DNA of 64,000 nucleotides, from NCBI RefSeq assembly GCF_000715075.1, contig NC_134096.1:122270643-122334642 (forward strand), written 5' to 3'. The position numbers and the translations under genes are program-made. Under the pieces are notes generated by a model that saw nothing but the letters and a program-made list of their open reading frames with translations, ran no database searches and was not told the origin of the DNA. Shown in pieces: positions 22,396 through 34,510 of the stretch. How positions within the stretch are numbered: the first letter of the stretch is position 1; every line of letters starts with the position of its first letter. Origin of the DNA: Nicotiana tabacum. Lineage: Eukaryota > Streptophyta > Magnoliopsida > Solanales > Solanaceae.

Positions 22396-23394
22396 TAGAG
22401 CAAATGTCTGGGCAGAGAGTTTATGTTCTGAAAATGGGACTTCGTCCCATTTTTCATTTTTGACGGATTGGAGCTCGGGAAGAGTCAATTTTTAGGAGAT
22501 TTTTAGAGGAAACAACGGGGTAAGTGTTCTTAACTCAATATTGGTTAAATTACCCAAATCCATGGTTATTTTTAACATTTAATCGGTGAATTAAGTTGGA
22601 AAATTGTGAAAACTTTCTTGGATTAATTTGGAGATTTGAGGGTCGAGTTGATGTCGGATTTCAGTAAAATTTATATGGTTGAACTCATGGTTGAATGAGC
22701 ATTCATATTTTATAACTTTTGTCGGGTTCCGAGACGTGGGCCCCATGGGTGATTTTTGAGCTAAATTTTGGAGTTTTATGGAAAATTAGTATTTTCTTAT
22801 GGAATTAATTCCAATAAAATTTATTGACTAAAACGAATTATTTGTGACTAAATTTGAGGCTTTCAGAGACCAATTCTCGTGGCAAGAGCATAGCGGAATA
22901 AAGAATTACGCGGTTTGAGGTAAGTAACAGTTTTAAATCTGGTCCTGAGGGTATGAAACCCCAGATTTTTGTATCATGTGATTACTTTGGAGGTGACACA
23001 CATGTTAGGTGACATGCGTGTGGGCGTGCACCGAGGGGATTGTGACTTGGTCCGTCCCGTGAAACTTTAAAGTTGAATAATTTGTTGTTAGCTATATGCT
23101 CTCTATGTGTTGTGGAAATTTGACTGTAAGACATGTTAGAAACCATGTTTAGGCTATATGTTGGTACTGCTGGGACCCACATAGGTCGTGTACATGTTGA
23201 ATTATATGCTAAATTGTTGTTTGGTACTCAGTCACAGTTTATTTATTTATTTTATCTCAGTCTCTATTGTTCATTATTGATGCATCATATCATTGCTGTT
23301 TAGGTTGATTTCATGATTATTGAGAGCCCGAGAGACTGGAGAGATTTATGACTGAGTGAGGCCGGGGGCCTGATTGTGAGATATTGATACTATA

Positions 23395-23560
23395 GCACAT
23401 GAGTTGTCCGTGCAGCACATGAGTTGGCCGTGTGAGACCGAAAGACTAGAGAGGTTGAGGACTGAGTAAGGCCGAGGGCATGTCGGTGAGGTAAGGATAT
23501 ATGGCACGTGAGTTGTCCGTGCAGGATATTATAGCACGTGAGTTGTCTGTGCGGATTATG
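23395..23560 (+). repeat. Hairpin-containing tandem repeat in the 5' LTR
   Basis: About four copies of a unit with GCACGTGAGTTGTCCGTGC, whose ends pair as a 5-bp stem. The 3' LTR has an independently rearranged version at 30755-30920 with about six copies. Confidence 0.8.
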
Positions 23561-24329
23561 GCGCTTGGGCTGTAGGAGCCCCTCCGGAGTCTGTACACCC
23601 CCAGTGAGCGCGGGTACCCATTGAGTGTGAGTGCTGAGGGCTGAGAGCCGAGTGGTTGAGCTGTTGTGACGAGTTGAGTATCTGTTGCCTGAGAGACTAT
23701 ACTTGCTTTTCATTTGTTTTTGCACTTAGTTGCTATCTGTCATTGTTGTGAAATTCTCTGAAAGATTTTATATCAGGATTACATGAACTTGAACTGTATA
23801 AAATTGATTTGACTTAAACTGCCGGATTTGAAAGCATGTCTATTCCTTGCTGGAATTACTGGAAATAAACTGTAACTGTGTAGCTCGTTATTATCTTCAG
23901 TTCCTTATTTATTATTGTTACTTGCTGAGTTGGTTGTACTCATACTACACCCTGCACTTTGTGTGTAGATCCAGGTGTTCCCGGACATAGCGGGTGTTGA
24001 TTCTCTAGCATAATTGATTTTCCGGAGATTCAGAGGTAGCTGCCATGTTTCACAAACCTTGTCTCTCTTTCCCTATCTCCTTGTTACTGCATTTGGCCTT
24101 AGATTATCATAGACCATATTTTCCAGAATTGTATTCATAATAGAATGCTCATGTACTCAATGACACCAGGTTTTGGGGAGTGTTCGTATAAGTATTTGTG
24201 GGATTTTTGTATTGTATTTAATTATTATATTTTCAAACTTAAAGAGAAATTGTGGTTTATGGAGATTATCGGCTTGCCTAGTATTGAGATAGGCGCCATC
24301 ATGATAGGTTAGGATTTTGGATCGTGACA

Positions 24330-27300
24330 AGTTCGTATCAGAGCTTTAGGTGACATAGGTCTCACGAGTCATGAGCAGGTTTAGTAGAGTCTTGCGGATC
24401 GGTACAGAGACGTCTGTACTTATCTTCGAGAGGCTGCCGAACCCTTAGGAAAATTTCACTTTCTTATATTCTATCGTGCATAATTGATTCAGATTGAAAC
24501 ATAACTCTTTGAATTCCTTCCACGCATTTCGTATGCGCATATGAGCGCTCGATATCAGCTGTGCATCGCCGACTTGTGATTCTATGAACGAGGTTCAAGA
24601 TTTGTATTTTTTGTTTTGGTGATGGGCCAGTCTGGAGGACTTGAGGCTAGGTTTAGACCGCAACTTAGGCTCGGTAGCTTCAGTTGTAACCTGTACATTT
24701 GGACTCATATGTCCGGTAATGTCCCTACGAGTGAAATTTGTGGCTCGATGAGCGGTGGAATGGCTTTGTGATGAGTATGATATAACTGCGGGATGTGTTA
24801 AGACGATTTGAATGTGACGAGAAGTGTTTCTTGAAATGTAAAGGAAGGCCATCGGGTGCTTTATTTTCGTTTTGATGTGACGTACAATCTCGAGTTGTGA
24901 GTGTATTGAAGGATCTTTCACGTTGTTAAATTGTGGGGTAAATTAAGTTCTCATGTCTTGTCAATGACTTTGGACTCATGAAGAGTAAGTGATTGTGGTT
25001 GCGAATGGGAATTTCCAATGTTGATGGCTCAAGAAAGATGATCTTCGAAGAGGCTTAGAGTCGGTAACATTTTATTGGTTCAGGTGCGGCAGAGATGCAT
25101 TTTGATTTGATGCAACAGTCGGGCAGCAAAGTATGAGGGAAGACATAACGGGAAGTGTTTCGCGGTGGTTGAAATACTAGCAGGTCAAGTAGGAGAAGTA
25201 GAGGTTGAGAAGTTGCTTAAAGGAGATGGTTTAACCAAAGTAAGAGTGACAGATTAGCATATGGATTCTGTGGTAGGATAGTCGCGTGCCTTGAGAAAGT
25301 GTAGAACGGTTTGGAATCGTGATAGAATGTGATTTGGCCTAAAAACTTTATTTGGAGTGATGGTTACTGTACGAAGAAAGATTGAATGTGGAAGAAAGGA
25401 GTTTGTTTGAAATGAAGATGGATGTGAAGATCTGATTATCGTTTCAGGTGCAATATGACTTGAGTTCGGAAAGTATTGTTGAACTTTCAGTTAATATCAA
25501 TAGGGAAAGTGCAGACTTATACAAATGGTGGGCAAGCATGAGCTCAGGAGAATTTACTGATTGCGTGGTCGTTGCACCCAGTGCAACATCGTTGGAAGGT
25601 GTCAGTAAGGAATTCCACATGTGGGTTATCTCTTGTGAGCAGTTAGCGGTGGCGTGATGTTGATGAAGATTTTACGAGGAATATTACTTGCTACCCGGTA
25701 AGAGGTCGAGTGTGTGACTGTGGCTGGCGATTCAGAATGTTCATGAAAAGCTTAACAAAAGACTTCGAGAAATTTGGAAGGTTAACGGTACAAGATCTTG
25801 GTAATTGAGAAGGAGAAATCCTTACGGGTTCTAATTTTATATAATTGCAGCTTAAGGCTAAGTGGGGGAGCCTGCTATTGACTATTCGATTTCATGGTTA
25901 GATGTTAAAATTTTAGTTGGTCGGAAACTTACTTGTGGATCAGTTATGACTTGCAGAGATGGAGATCGAGGATGACTCGAGTAAGGAAATTCCTGAATAC
26001 GGGTTATATGGAACTTTATAGAAATACGGAAATCATGGAATGATTAAGTTGTTATTTTGAAGGATGTAGTGCGCACGAAGTATGAATTCGATTGGCCGTG
26101 TTAAGGCAGGGTTAATTCTTTGAATGTTGATCATACTAAAGGAGCACATGTCTTTCGGCCGGTTTGGGGGTGGAGTAAATTAGATTTGAGCAAAGTAGAT
26201 GACTCTCGAGAGGGTTCTAATGGATTCAAAATGTATATGTGGAAATTGAAATTTTTTCGAATTTGTGTATCACTAGAATCAGTTACTTACATTGGATGGT
26301 ATCGGGACGTACGGTAATTCTGTTTGACTATGGATTCTATATTTCAGTATAAGAAAGGAAAGAGGAACAATTTTAAATTCGCATAAGGTATTTTTAGAAT
26401 GAGTGTTACAGTTGTGATATTTATAGAAGTGCTTAAGAAGAATACAATGGCTTATGGGCCTTAGGGAGATGTAGTTTTATGTTAGGATGTCTTGTTGTGA
26501 GCTTTGGGTAAAGTAGTGGTGTTCTGACAAGGAGGGATGGCAACTTGAGGATAATCCAGAAGAAACTCGGAGAAAATAGGACAATTGGGTAACATGCTGG
26601 ATCAATATGGTAATGGTATGCTCGGTTCTTTTAGTTCTTATGATGAGGTGAGGCTTTACGGGTGTTTTGTGGCAATACTCTCGGATTTGGCAACCTGTGT
26701 GGCTTGGTGGAGTTAGAAGAATTCAGTTCTGATAGCTTGGTTACGTGCAAATGAATTTCTAAGTGTTCATGATGGTTTCTACCATGGTTTGAACCGGATA
26801 TTTTCTATCGGTGTATGGAACATGTTGTGTATTGTGATTTCCTCCTTTAAAGAAGCAAGAGAGAGGTTTCCAACTAATAAGGTATGTAAATTGCTGGTGA
26901 CTCAGAGTTTATAATAAGATTCTCGTGCCTTTCACATGATAAATGTGGTGTGTTGCGCGAGATTAAGATTTACATGTACAAGGTGGTAGTTCATACTTGA
27001 AAGGAAGATCACGAATTTTGGACAAAATGGTCAATTTCAGATAATTAGATGAATGTTATAACTGCTCGGTAATCCCTGAGAAGGGTGCGCATTTCAAAAG
27101 GCGCATTGTGTTTTGACTTACGGATGTTCATTGGTATTGCAGTACTCACCTGGTTAATAAACTGCCGATATTTAAATTATTGTTTTGGCACAGAAGAATT
27201 ATGAAAGTATTCCGTATGGGAAGATCGTGAATGGAAGATGTGTTAGTCATTCTAGTACTGGAGTTGGGATCAGTTTCGGTGATTCAAGTGTTCGATGAAT

Positions 27301-28714
27301 TTGGAGACTGGGAGTTCTAAGAAGTATATTGTTTCGAGGTTGCGACCTATTTGAGGTGACTATTTTATTTTAACTCAGTGGAGGCACTAGTTGAATTAAT
27401 TATTTGTGATAGCTACGCGCTATAAGGGTGCATATATGTGAGGTTTGAGCCAATGTTCGAGCATCGGGGCAAGTATTCATACTCAAAAGCATACTTAGGC
27501 TATGATATGCCTAGAGTTGACTGTTAAGCATAAAGTTACAATGTTTCTCGTGTTCGTACCTTTGTTGAGAACTATATGGGCTACATTTGAAGTTACAAAG
27601 AGGCTAATTCCCCTGAATAAACGGGGTAGTTACTATTTCCGCGTTAACTTTCCGATTTGAAGTGTAATAGCAGACTTTGCACATGCTTACACTATGGCGT
27701 GCTATTCATACCAGTCCAGGAGCATGAAAAATCTTATTTCATTATCATATACAAGTGTACTTGTTTAATTTCTCCTGTGTGATATGCTGGGACTGGAGGC
27801 CTGTGACCATGCCGGGTGATTCATATTATTGGCACGTGAGTTGTCCGTGCCTTGTGTGGGAATTTTATTTCTTTGATAATTTATCAAATTTCATTGCTTT
27901 CCTTTCCTCTATGATAAGAATTACATGAGCAGCGTATTTGAGGAATTGTGTACATGCGCCTAGGTTATCCTCTTCATGAAATTTGAGGAGTTGGTTGTAA
28001 CATTGTGGTTGTGGTGGTGCATGTTGAACTTGCAATATGGTTCTCTTCTTTGATACATCTCCATATTTGGGTTCACGGATTGCGCAGTGGTGGCTAGAGT
28101 TATATTGATATGGCGTGTCTGTGGGATAGTTATGTTGAATAATATAAGGTCATTGGACCTAGAATGGGTACTATCAGGCTTGAGTATGGTATATTCAAGA
28201 GGGTTATGATTTTGGTTGGGGCGAGAGAGCTTCATGGCTAGTTGATTTAATGAGTGGTTATGCGTTTTTGATTGTTTCTTTCATCATTGGCAGTGTACGA
28301 AAGTTGTGGAATGAGGTTCTGTTGACTGCAGGGTTTTATCCTAGTACTTGGTTGGTTTGGAGTAGTTATTGTGATCAGGAATGATGCTACGAGCGGGCGA
28401 GTTGTGTAATATGCTGGGTGATTATATCCGTGATTATAGTTATAGCTCGATGCAGCTTGTTTAGACTCATACAATGTGTAAATGTAAGAATCGTATCTTG
28501 AAAAGAAATTCTGAAGGTTGGAAATTGAATTCCAAGGTTTTTGGGCTAAGGCTAAATTAAGGATTTCTAGTTGTATTGTGTTGTCAGGCCTATATAGAAT
28601 AGGGTGACGTGCGATCACCCCGGGTATGTGCGTGGTAAGGTGGAATAGAGATTTGAAGGTTAAGAACAACTCTTGGCACGTTCGAGGATGAACACATGTT
28701 TAAGTGGGGGAGAA
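24330..28714 (+). other. Internal region of the non-autonomous element, no coding capacity seen
   Basis: 4385 bp with a Tekay-like leader and 3' end but no recognisable gag, protease, polymerase or integrase in six frames. The longest open frames (25448-25657 plus, 28247-28669 minus) resemble nothing known. One copy of GCACGTGAGTTGTCCGTGC occurs at 27833-27851. I do not recognise the origin of the central sequence. Confidence 0.75.
28702..28714 (+). promoter_or_regulatory. Polypurine tract of the non-autonomous element
   Basis: AAGTGGGGGAGAA lies directly before the 3' LTR start TGTAATGACC at 28715, the usual plus-strand primer position. Confidence 0.85.
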
Positions 28715-31693
28715 TGTAATGACCCGACCGGTCGTTTTGAGTATCACATCCCCATTCCCCAATTACTGCTCAATTTATGCTTTACAATTGTTTTATAACT
28801 TACCGGGTTAGTTGGTTTGGGTCCGGAAGGAATTCAAAGTGAAATGAGACACTTAGTCTCATAATTGAAAATTTTAAGTTAGAAAAGTGACCGGATATGG
28901 ACCTATGTGTAAACGACCTCGGATTTGAATTTTGATGATTCCGATAGCTTCGTATGGTGATTTTGTACTTAGGAGCGTGTCCGAAAAATTATTTGGAGGT
29001 CCGTAGAGGAATTAGGCTTGAAATGTAGAAAGTTGAATTTTTGGGAAGTTTGACCCGGGGGTTGACTTTTTGATATCGGGGTTGAAATACGATTCTGAAA
29101 ATTTTAGTAGGTCTGTTGTGTCATTTATGACTTGTGTGCAAAATTTGAGGTCAATCGGACGCGATTTGATAGGTTTCGGAGCCATTTGTAGAAATTAGAA
29201 ATTTCAAAGTTCATTAGGCTTGAATTGAGGTATAATTCATGGTTGTAGCATTGTTCGAGGTGATTTAAGGGTTTGACTAAGTTCGTATGATATTTTAGGA
29301 CTTGTTGGTATATTTGGTTGAGGTCCCGAGGGGTTCGGGTGAGTTTTGGATGGTTAACGGATCAAAAATTTGGACTTGAACAACTGCTGGAATTTTCTAA
29401 TATCTGATGCTGTTTTTGTTCTACGCGATCGCGTGAATGTGTCTGCGATCGCGTCTTAGTTGGTCAGTGAAGGTTTTTGTTCTACGCGATCGCGTGGGGA
29501 TATCTGCAATCGCGTAGGGTTAATATGAGGCAGTGATATTTTGTGCTTCGCGTTCGCGTGAAGCGGGACGAGATTGCGTAGATATGTGAGGTTGTTATTC
29601 GCGAACGTGTGAAGAAGGTCGCGTTCGCGTAGAGGAAATGGGGCAGAAATGGAAATCACGCATTTGTGCTTTGCGATCGCGTGGTTAGGTTCGCGATCGC
29701 ATAGGTCTGTGATGTAATGTATCACGATCGCGTGGGAAAGTCTGCGATCGCGTAGAGTTAAATATGGGCGATGGAAAATCGTTCTTCGCGATCGCATAGA
29801 GCAAATGTTTGGGCAGAGAGTTTAAGTTCTGAAAATGAGATATTTTTGACGGATTGGAGCTCGGGAAGAGGCGATTTTTGAGAGATTTTCAGAGGAAATA
29901 ATGGGGTAAGTGTTCTTAACTCAATATTGGTTAAATTACCTGAATCCATGGTTGTTTTTAATATTTAATCGGTGAATTAAGTTGGAAAATTGTGAAAACC
30001 CTCTTGGTTTAATTTGGAGATTTGAGGGTCGAGTTGATGTCAGATTTGAGTAAAATTTATATGGTTGGGCTGATGTTTGAATGAGCATTCATATTATGTA
30101 ACTTTTGTCGGGTTCTGAGACGTGGGCCCCACAGGCAATTTTTGAGCTAAATTTCAGATTTTTAAGGAAAATTAGTATTTTCTTATGGAATTAATTCCAA
30201 TAAATTTTATTAACTGAAATGAATTATTTGTGACTAGATTCGAGGCTTTCGGAGACCAATTCTCGTGGCAAGGGCATAGCGGAATAAAGAATAATGCGGT
30301 TTAAGGTACTGAGGGTATGAAACCCCGGGTTTTTTTATTATGTGATTACTTTGGTGGTGACGCACATGCTAGGTGACAGGCGTGTGGGCGTGCACCGAGG
30401 AGATTGTGACTTGGTCCGTTCTGTAAAACTGTAAAGTTGAATAATTTGTTAGCTATATGCTCTCTATGTGTTGTGGAAATTTGACTGTAAGACATGTTAG
30501 AAACTATGTTTAGGCTATATGTTGGTACTGCTGGGACCCATAGAGGTCGTGTGCATGTTGAATTATCTGCTAAATTGTTATTTGGTACTCAGTCATAGTT
30601 TATTTGTTTATTTTATCTCAGTCTCTATTATTCATTATTGATGCATCATATCATTGTTGATTGGGCTGATTTCATGATTATTGAGAGCCCGATAGACTAG
30701 AGAGATTTATGACTGAGTGAGGCCGAGGGCCTGATTGTGAGATATTGATACTATAACATGTGAGTTGTCCGTCCAACACGTGAGTTGGCCGTGCGGATCC
30801 AGATATTGATACTATAGCACGTGAGTTGTCTCTGCAGTACGTGAGTTGGCCGTGCGGATCCAGATATTGATACTATGGCACGTGAGTTGTCCGTGCAGCA
30901 CGTGAGTTGGCCGTGCAGATTATAGCGCTTGGGCTGTAGGAGCCCCTCCGGAGTCTGTACACCCCCAGTGAGCGCAGGTACCAATTGAGTGCGAGTGCTG
31001 AGGGCTGAGAGCAGAGTGGTTGAGCTGTTGTGACGAGTTGAGTATCTGTTGCTTGAGAGGTTGTACTTGCTTTTCATTTATTTTTGCACTTAGTTGCTAT
31101 CTGTTATTGTTGTGAAATTCTCTGAAAGATTTTATATCCGGATTACATGAACTTGAACTGTATAAAATTGATTTGACTTAAACTCCCGAATTTGAAAGCA
31201 TGTCTATTCCTTGCTGGAATTACTGGAAATGAACTGTAACTGTGTAGCTCGTCATTATCTTCAGTTCCTTATATATTATTGTTACTTGCTGAGTTGGTTG
31301 TACTCATACTACACCCTGCACTTCGTGTGCATATCCAGGTGTTTCTGGACATAGCGGGTGTTGATTCTCTAGCACAATTGATTTTTCGGAGATTCAGAGG
31401 TAGCTGCCGTGTTTCACAGACCTTGTCTCTCTTTCCCTATCTCCTTGTTACTGCATTTGGCCTCAGATTATCATAGACCGTATTTTCTAGAATTGTATTC
31501 ATAATAGAATACTCATGTACTTAGTGACACCAGGTTTTGGGTAGTGTTCGTATCAGTATTTGTGGGATTTTTGTATTGTATTTAATTATTATATTTTCAA
31601 ACTTAAAGAGAAATTATGGTTTATGGAGATTATCGTCTTGCCTAGTATTGAGATATGCGCCATCACGACAGGTTGGGATTTTGGGTCGTGACA
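28715..31693 (+). repeat. 3' LTR of the non-autonomous element
   Basis: 2979 bp, TGTAATGACCCG to GGGTCGTGACA. Differs from the 5' LTR by a gap of about 29 bp near 30306, 19-20-bp indels in the palindrome array and a rearranged hairpin minisatellite, plus many substitutions. The array lies at 29423-29796 and the minisatellite at 30755-30920. Confidence 0.9.
29423..29796. repeat. Phased CGCGATCGCG palindrome array, 3' LTR
   Basis: Words centred at 29428.5, 29448.5, 29489.5, 29509.5, 29553.5, 29573.5, 29604.5, 29624.5, 29676.5, 29696.5, 29727.5, 29747.5 and 29791.5. Intervals alternate 20 with 41, 44, 31, 52, 31 and 44 bp. Confidence 0.85.
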
Positions 31694-31698
31694 CCATA

Positions 31699-33285
31699 TA
31701 TCAGAATGAACTAAGGAGAAGACAGACTCTGCATGACTCTCAACACTACGTGAAAAGGAGGCTCGGGTATGTTTCCCAAGCTGGCATGACTCACAATCTA
31801 ATGTAGACAAACTAGATAAACTAGGCACCATCTTCTAAAGTTTGGATAAACTCGGATGTACTAAACATCCGTGGATTAGATTTGGAGGATCTGTAACTAG
31901 ACATGTTGTGGAAGGACTGAGTGAGTTAAGATAGTAAAGGCCTTCTAATTCACGTCCTGTACCAATTGTCTGTCCCGTACTGCGGTCTTGCATAATAAAA
32001 GAATCGTCAGTAAAATATATACCACAATGGAGGGCATGAGTCAAACGACTAACAGATGCAAGACTAAAAGGACAGCCAGGGACATAAAGAACGGAATCTA
32101 GGGTGATAGAAGACAAGGGATTAGCTTGTCCAACTTCTTTTGCCTTAGTTTGACATCCACTGGCTAAGGTAACAGTGGGAAGAGACTGCGAATATACAAT
32201 ATTTGACAAAAGTGATATATTACCAGAGATGTGATCAGAAGCGCCTGAGTCCATGACCCATGGGCCAAGAGTACTAGATTGGGAAACACAAGCAAAATAA
32301 TTACCAGTAATAGAAGTATCAGTCTGAGCAACTGAGGCTACTTGTGGAGATGTCTGCTTACTTGCTTGATACTGAAGGAGCTCATTATATTCTTCTTTAG
32401 ATAAAGAAAATCCCTGGTTACTCGGAGTCTCGGTCTGAGCAATGTAAGCATTTTTGGGTGGACGACCATGTAAGGAATAACACATTTCACGAGTGTGTCC
32501 AAGTTTGTGACAATAAGAATACTTGGGTCTAAATCTTCCAAAACGACCTCCTCCTCGTCTATGCTCCATAGTTTGAGATGCCCGAATATCCACTGTCTGG
32601 GATGCAAGAACAGAGGAATCAAGTATCTGTGATGAGATCACTGGGTGACCTGGTGCTGCAGCAAGGCGGAGTAATCGAGAGAATAATTCATCAACTGTCG
32701 GGACAGTCGGACTAGCCAAAATCTGGTCGCGTACTGAATCAAGATCATTAGGAAGTCCAACGAGGGTAAGAACGAGAAACATCTTCTGTCGCTGCTCTTG
32801 TTGTTTTTAGAGACTAGCAGAAACTGACATCAACTTCTCAAATTCCTCCATGACTGCCTGTACTTGACCCAAGTAAGTAGACATATCTAATTCCTGTTTC
32901 TTTAAGTTTGTCATCCGCGATATCACATCATAGAAGCGAGATATGTCATTAGTGTATAAGGTGAGTGCCTTTGCCTAAACTAAATAACATGCCTGGAATG
33001 GACGAAACAAGGGCATCAACTTGGAATCAATAGATCGCCATAAGATGCTATATAATTGAGCATCGATTTTTTGCCCAAAGTGCTATTGCCTTTTCATCTC
33101 CTTCGCTAGACTGTTTGATTAGATGATCTTGAACACTTTAGCCTCTACACGACAACTCGACAGATGAATCCCAAGCTAAGTAGTTTGAATCTCCCATTAA
33201 AGGTTCAGAGGTAATAATAGCACCAGAGCTTCTAGAACTCATGTTTCTAGACCCAAAAGCATCAAATCCCAAAGACATTGTTGTA
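31699..33285 (-). pseudogene. Copia gag, protease and integrase N-terminus
   Basis: Begins near 33280 with a copia gag (UBN2-type) region containing stops near 32807, 32976 and 33083. Open from 32782: zinc knuckle near 32520 (YSYCHKLGHTREMC, where the first Cys of CX2CX4HX4C is Tyr), protease motif DSGASDHI near 32250, and the integrase zinc region (C-E-S-C-Q) near 31780. After HSDIW the frame runs into the inserted element at 31698; it resumes at 21280 on the far side. The tyrosine in the knuckle should weaken RNA binding. Confidence 0.85.
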
Positions 33286-33541
33286 AATTATTACTAAATA
33301 AGAGAAAGAATCAACTGTAATCCACTGAAATAGAGTAAGGAAACACAGAATCAGAATAATGAAATACTGTAGTTGCCGGAATCTTACTGTAGTTGTTGGA
33401 ATAGTACTGTAGCTGCCGAAAAAAACTCAAAGTCGTCAGAATGAAATGAAAATAGTAGGGGTAGGATCAGAATTACCAGGCGACCCAACTATTCTGAAGG
33501 AAGTTTTTTCAAAAAATGGCCAGAAGTGGTCGTATGCGCAG

Positions 33542-33559
33542 GCGCGTGAGCTCACGCGC
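33542..33559. repeat. 18-bp perfect palindrome in the copia leader
   Basis: GCGCGTGAGCTCACGCGC reads the same on both strands. The first unit of the 393-bp tandem duplication starts inside it. Confidence 0.9.
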
Positions 33560-34340
33560 GTGAGCTTTTGGTGGTGCGCGGAGGCGTGTGAGGAGTCTGC
33601 TGCTGGAGATTTTCACTGGGGTTTGGTCGCCGGATAGTGACGACTCTTGTGGTAGTGTTGGATTTTGCACAACACTGACAGAGATGAAGCAGATGCAAAA
33701 CAGCCTTAAAAAAAAGAGTCGCCGGAAAAAGACTTCCGCTGACAGATTTCTCTTCCCGAAATCACTGGAATTTATGCACGGCGATAAATCTCTCACAGTT
33801 GCTCTGATACCATATGAGAAAGTACGAGATTAAATATATTATTGATATTAGATGTTCAATACAATATAAGAGGTCCTTATTTATAGCTATACTATACAAG
33901 GACATACTACTCCTATTTCAATGTGGGACAAGACTACACTATATACACGCGCGTGAGCTTCTAGTGGTGCATGGAGGCACGTGATGAGGCTGCTGCTGGA
34001 GATTTTCACTGGGGTTTGGTCGCCGGATAGTGACGACTTCTTATGGTAGTGTTGGATTTTGCACAACACTGACGGAGATGAAGCAGATGCAAAACAGCCT
34101 TAAAAAAAAAGAGTCGCCGGAAAAAGACTTCCGTTGACAGATTTCTCTTCCCGGAATCGCTAAAATTTATGCACGGCGATAAATATCTCACAGTTGCTCT
34201 GATACCATATGAGAAATCACGAGAGATAATATATTATTGATATTAGATGTTCAATACAATACAAGAGGTCCTTATTTATAGCTATACTATACAAGGACAT
34301 ACTATTCCTATTTCAATGTAGAACAAGACTACACTATATA
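33554..34340 (-). repeat. 393-bp tandem duplication of copia LTR plus leader
   Basis: 33554-33946 and 33947-34340 are near-identical direct copies, each with leader, primer-binding site (gctctgatacca) and LTR. The inner LTR copy (33815-33946) lacks its outer 12 bp, and the junction is cactatatacac/gcgcgtgag. The element thus has a truncated extra LTR between its 5' LTR and gag. Confidence 0.9.
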
Positions 34341-34358
34341 CATAGCTGTAAACTAACA
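34210..34358 (-). repeat. 5' LTR of the copia element
   Basis: 149 bp, on the minus strand TGTTAGTTTACAGC to TTTCTCA, followed after two bases by TGGTATCAGAGC. Confidence 0.9.
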
Positions 34359-34510
34359 CTGCTGCTAAAGTAACTAAAGTTGCCCCTAACCCTAACTGAT
34401 ATCTACTGTGGCACCCAATCCCTCAAAATAAATTGTCACATAGATATCCAAGTCAGCATTTTTAAAATTTAATCCCTAAACCCAATCAACCCATCCCAAT
34501 TTTGCAATGT

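Larger units (their letters stand above)
21286..24329 (+). repeat. 5' LTR of the non-autonomous element
   Basis: 3044 bp, TGTAACGACCCG to ATCGTGACA. Contains a palindrome array (21994-22395) and a tandem block with GCACG-tgagttgtc-CGTGC (23395-23560). Open frames in the array region are not genes. Confidence 0.9.
21286..31693 (+). mobile_element. Non-autonomous Tekay-related LTR element, 10.4 kb
   Basis: LTRs at 21286-24329 (3044 bp) and 28715-31693 (2979 bp), both beginning TGTAA(C/T)GACCCGACC and ending TCGTGACA. A perfect 5-bp target-site duplication CCATA (21281-21285, 31694-31698) shows an intact insertion into the copia integrase. The primer-binding site at 24333-24344 and polypurine tract AAGTGGGGGAGAA at 28702-28714 are present. 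The leader after the primer site resembles that of element B (tagtagagtcttgcggatcg), and the 3' end resembles Tekay elements. The 4.4 kb between holds no gag or pol in any frame. It fits a large retrotransposon derivative mobilised by Tekay proteins. Confidence 0.9.
18528..34358 (-). mobile_element. Ale-like Ty1/copia element, split by another element
   Basis: The 3' LTR is 18528-18676 and the 5' LTR 34210-34358, both 149 bp with 8 differences by my count (5.4%). The polypurine tract is GAGGGAGAG (18685-18677). A primer-binding site of the initiator tRNA-Met type lies at about 34195-34206. A gag-pol polyprotein runs from about 33280 down to 18684 with gag, protease, integrase, reverse transcriptase and RNase H, the copia order. 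The integrase is interrupted by the element at 21286-31693. The flanking pentamers (18523-18527 cgttg, 34359-34363 ctgct) do not match, so the insertion boundary has been altered or an LTR exchanged. Short LTRs and the DSGASDHI protease suggest Ale/Retrofit, less surely. Confidence 0.9.

Noticed and set aside
18523..34363. A target-site duplication for the copia element
   Set aside because: The flanking pentamers cgttg and ctgct differ, so none can be claimed.
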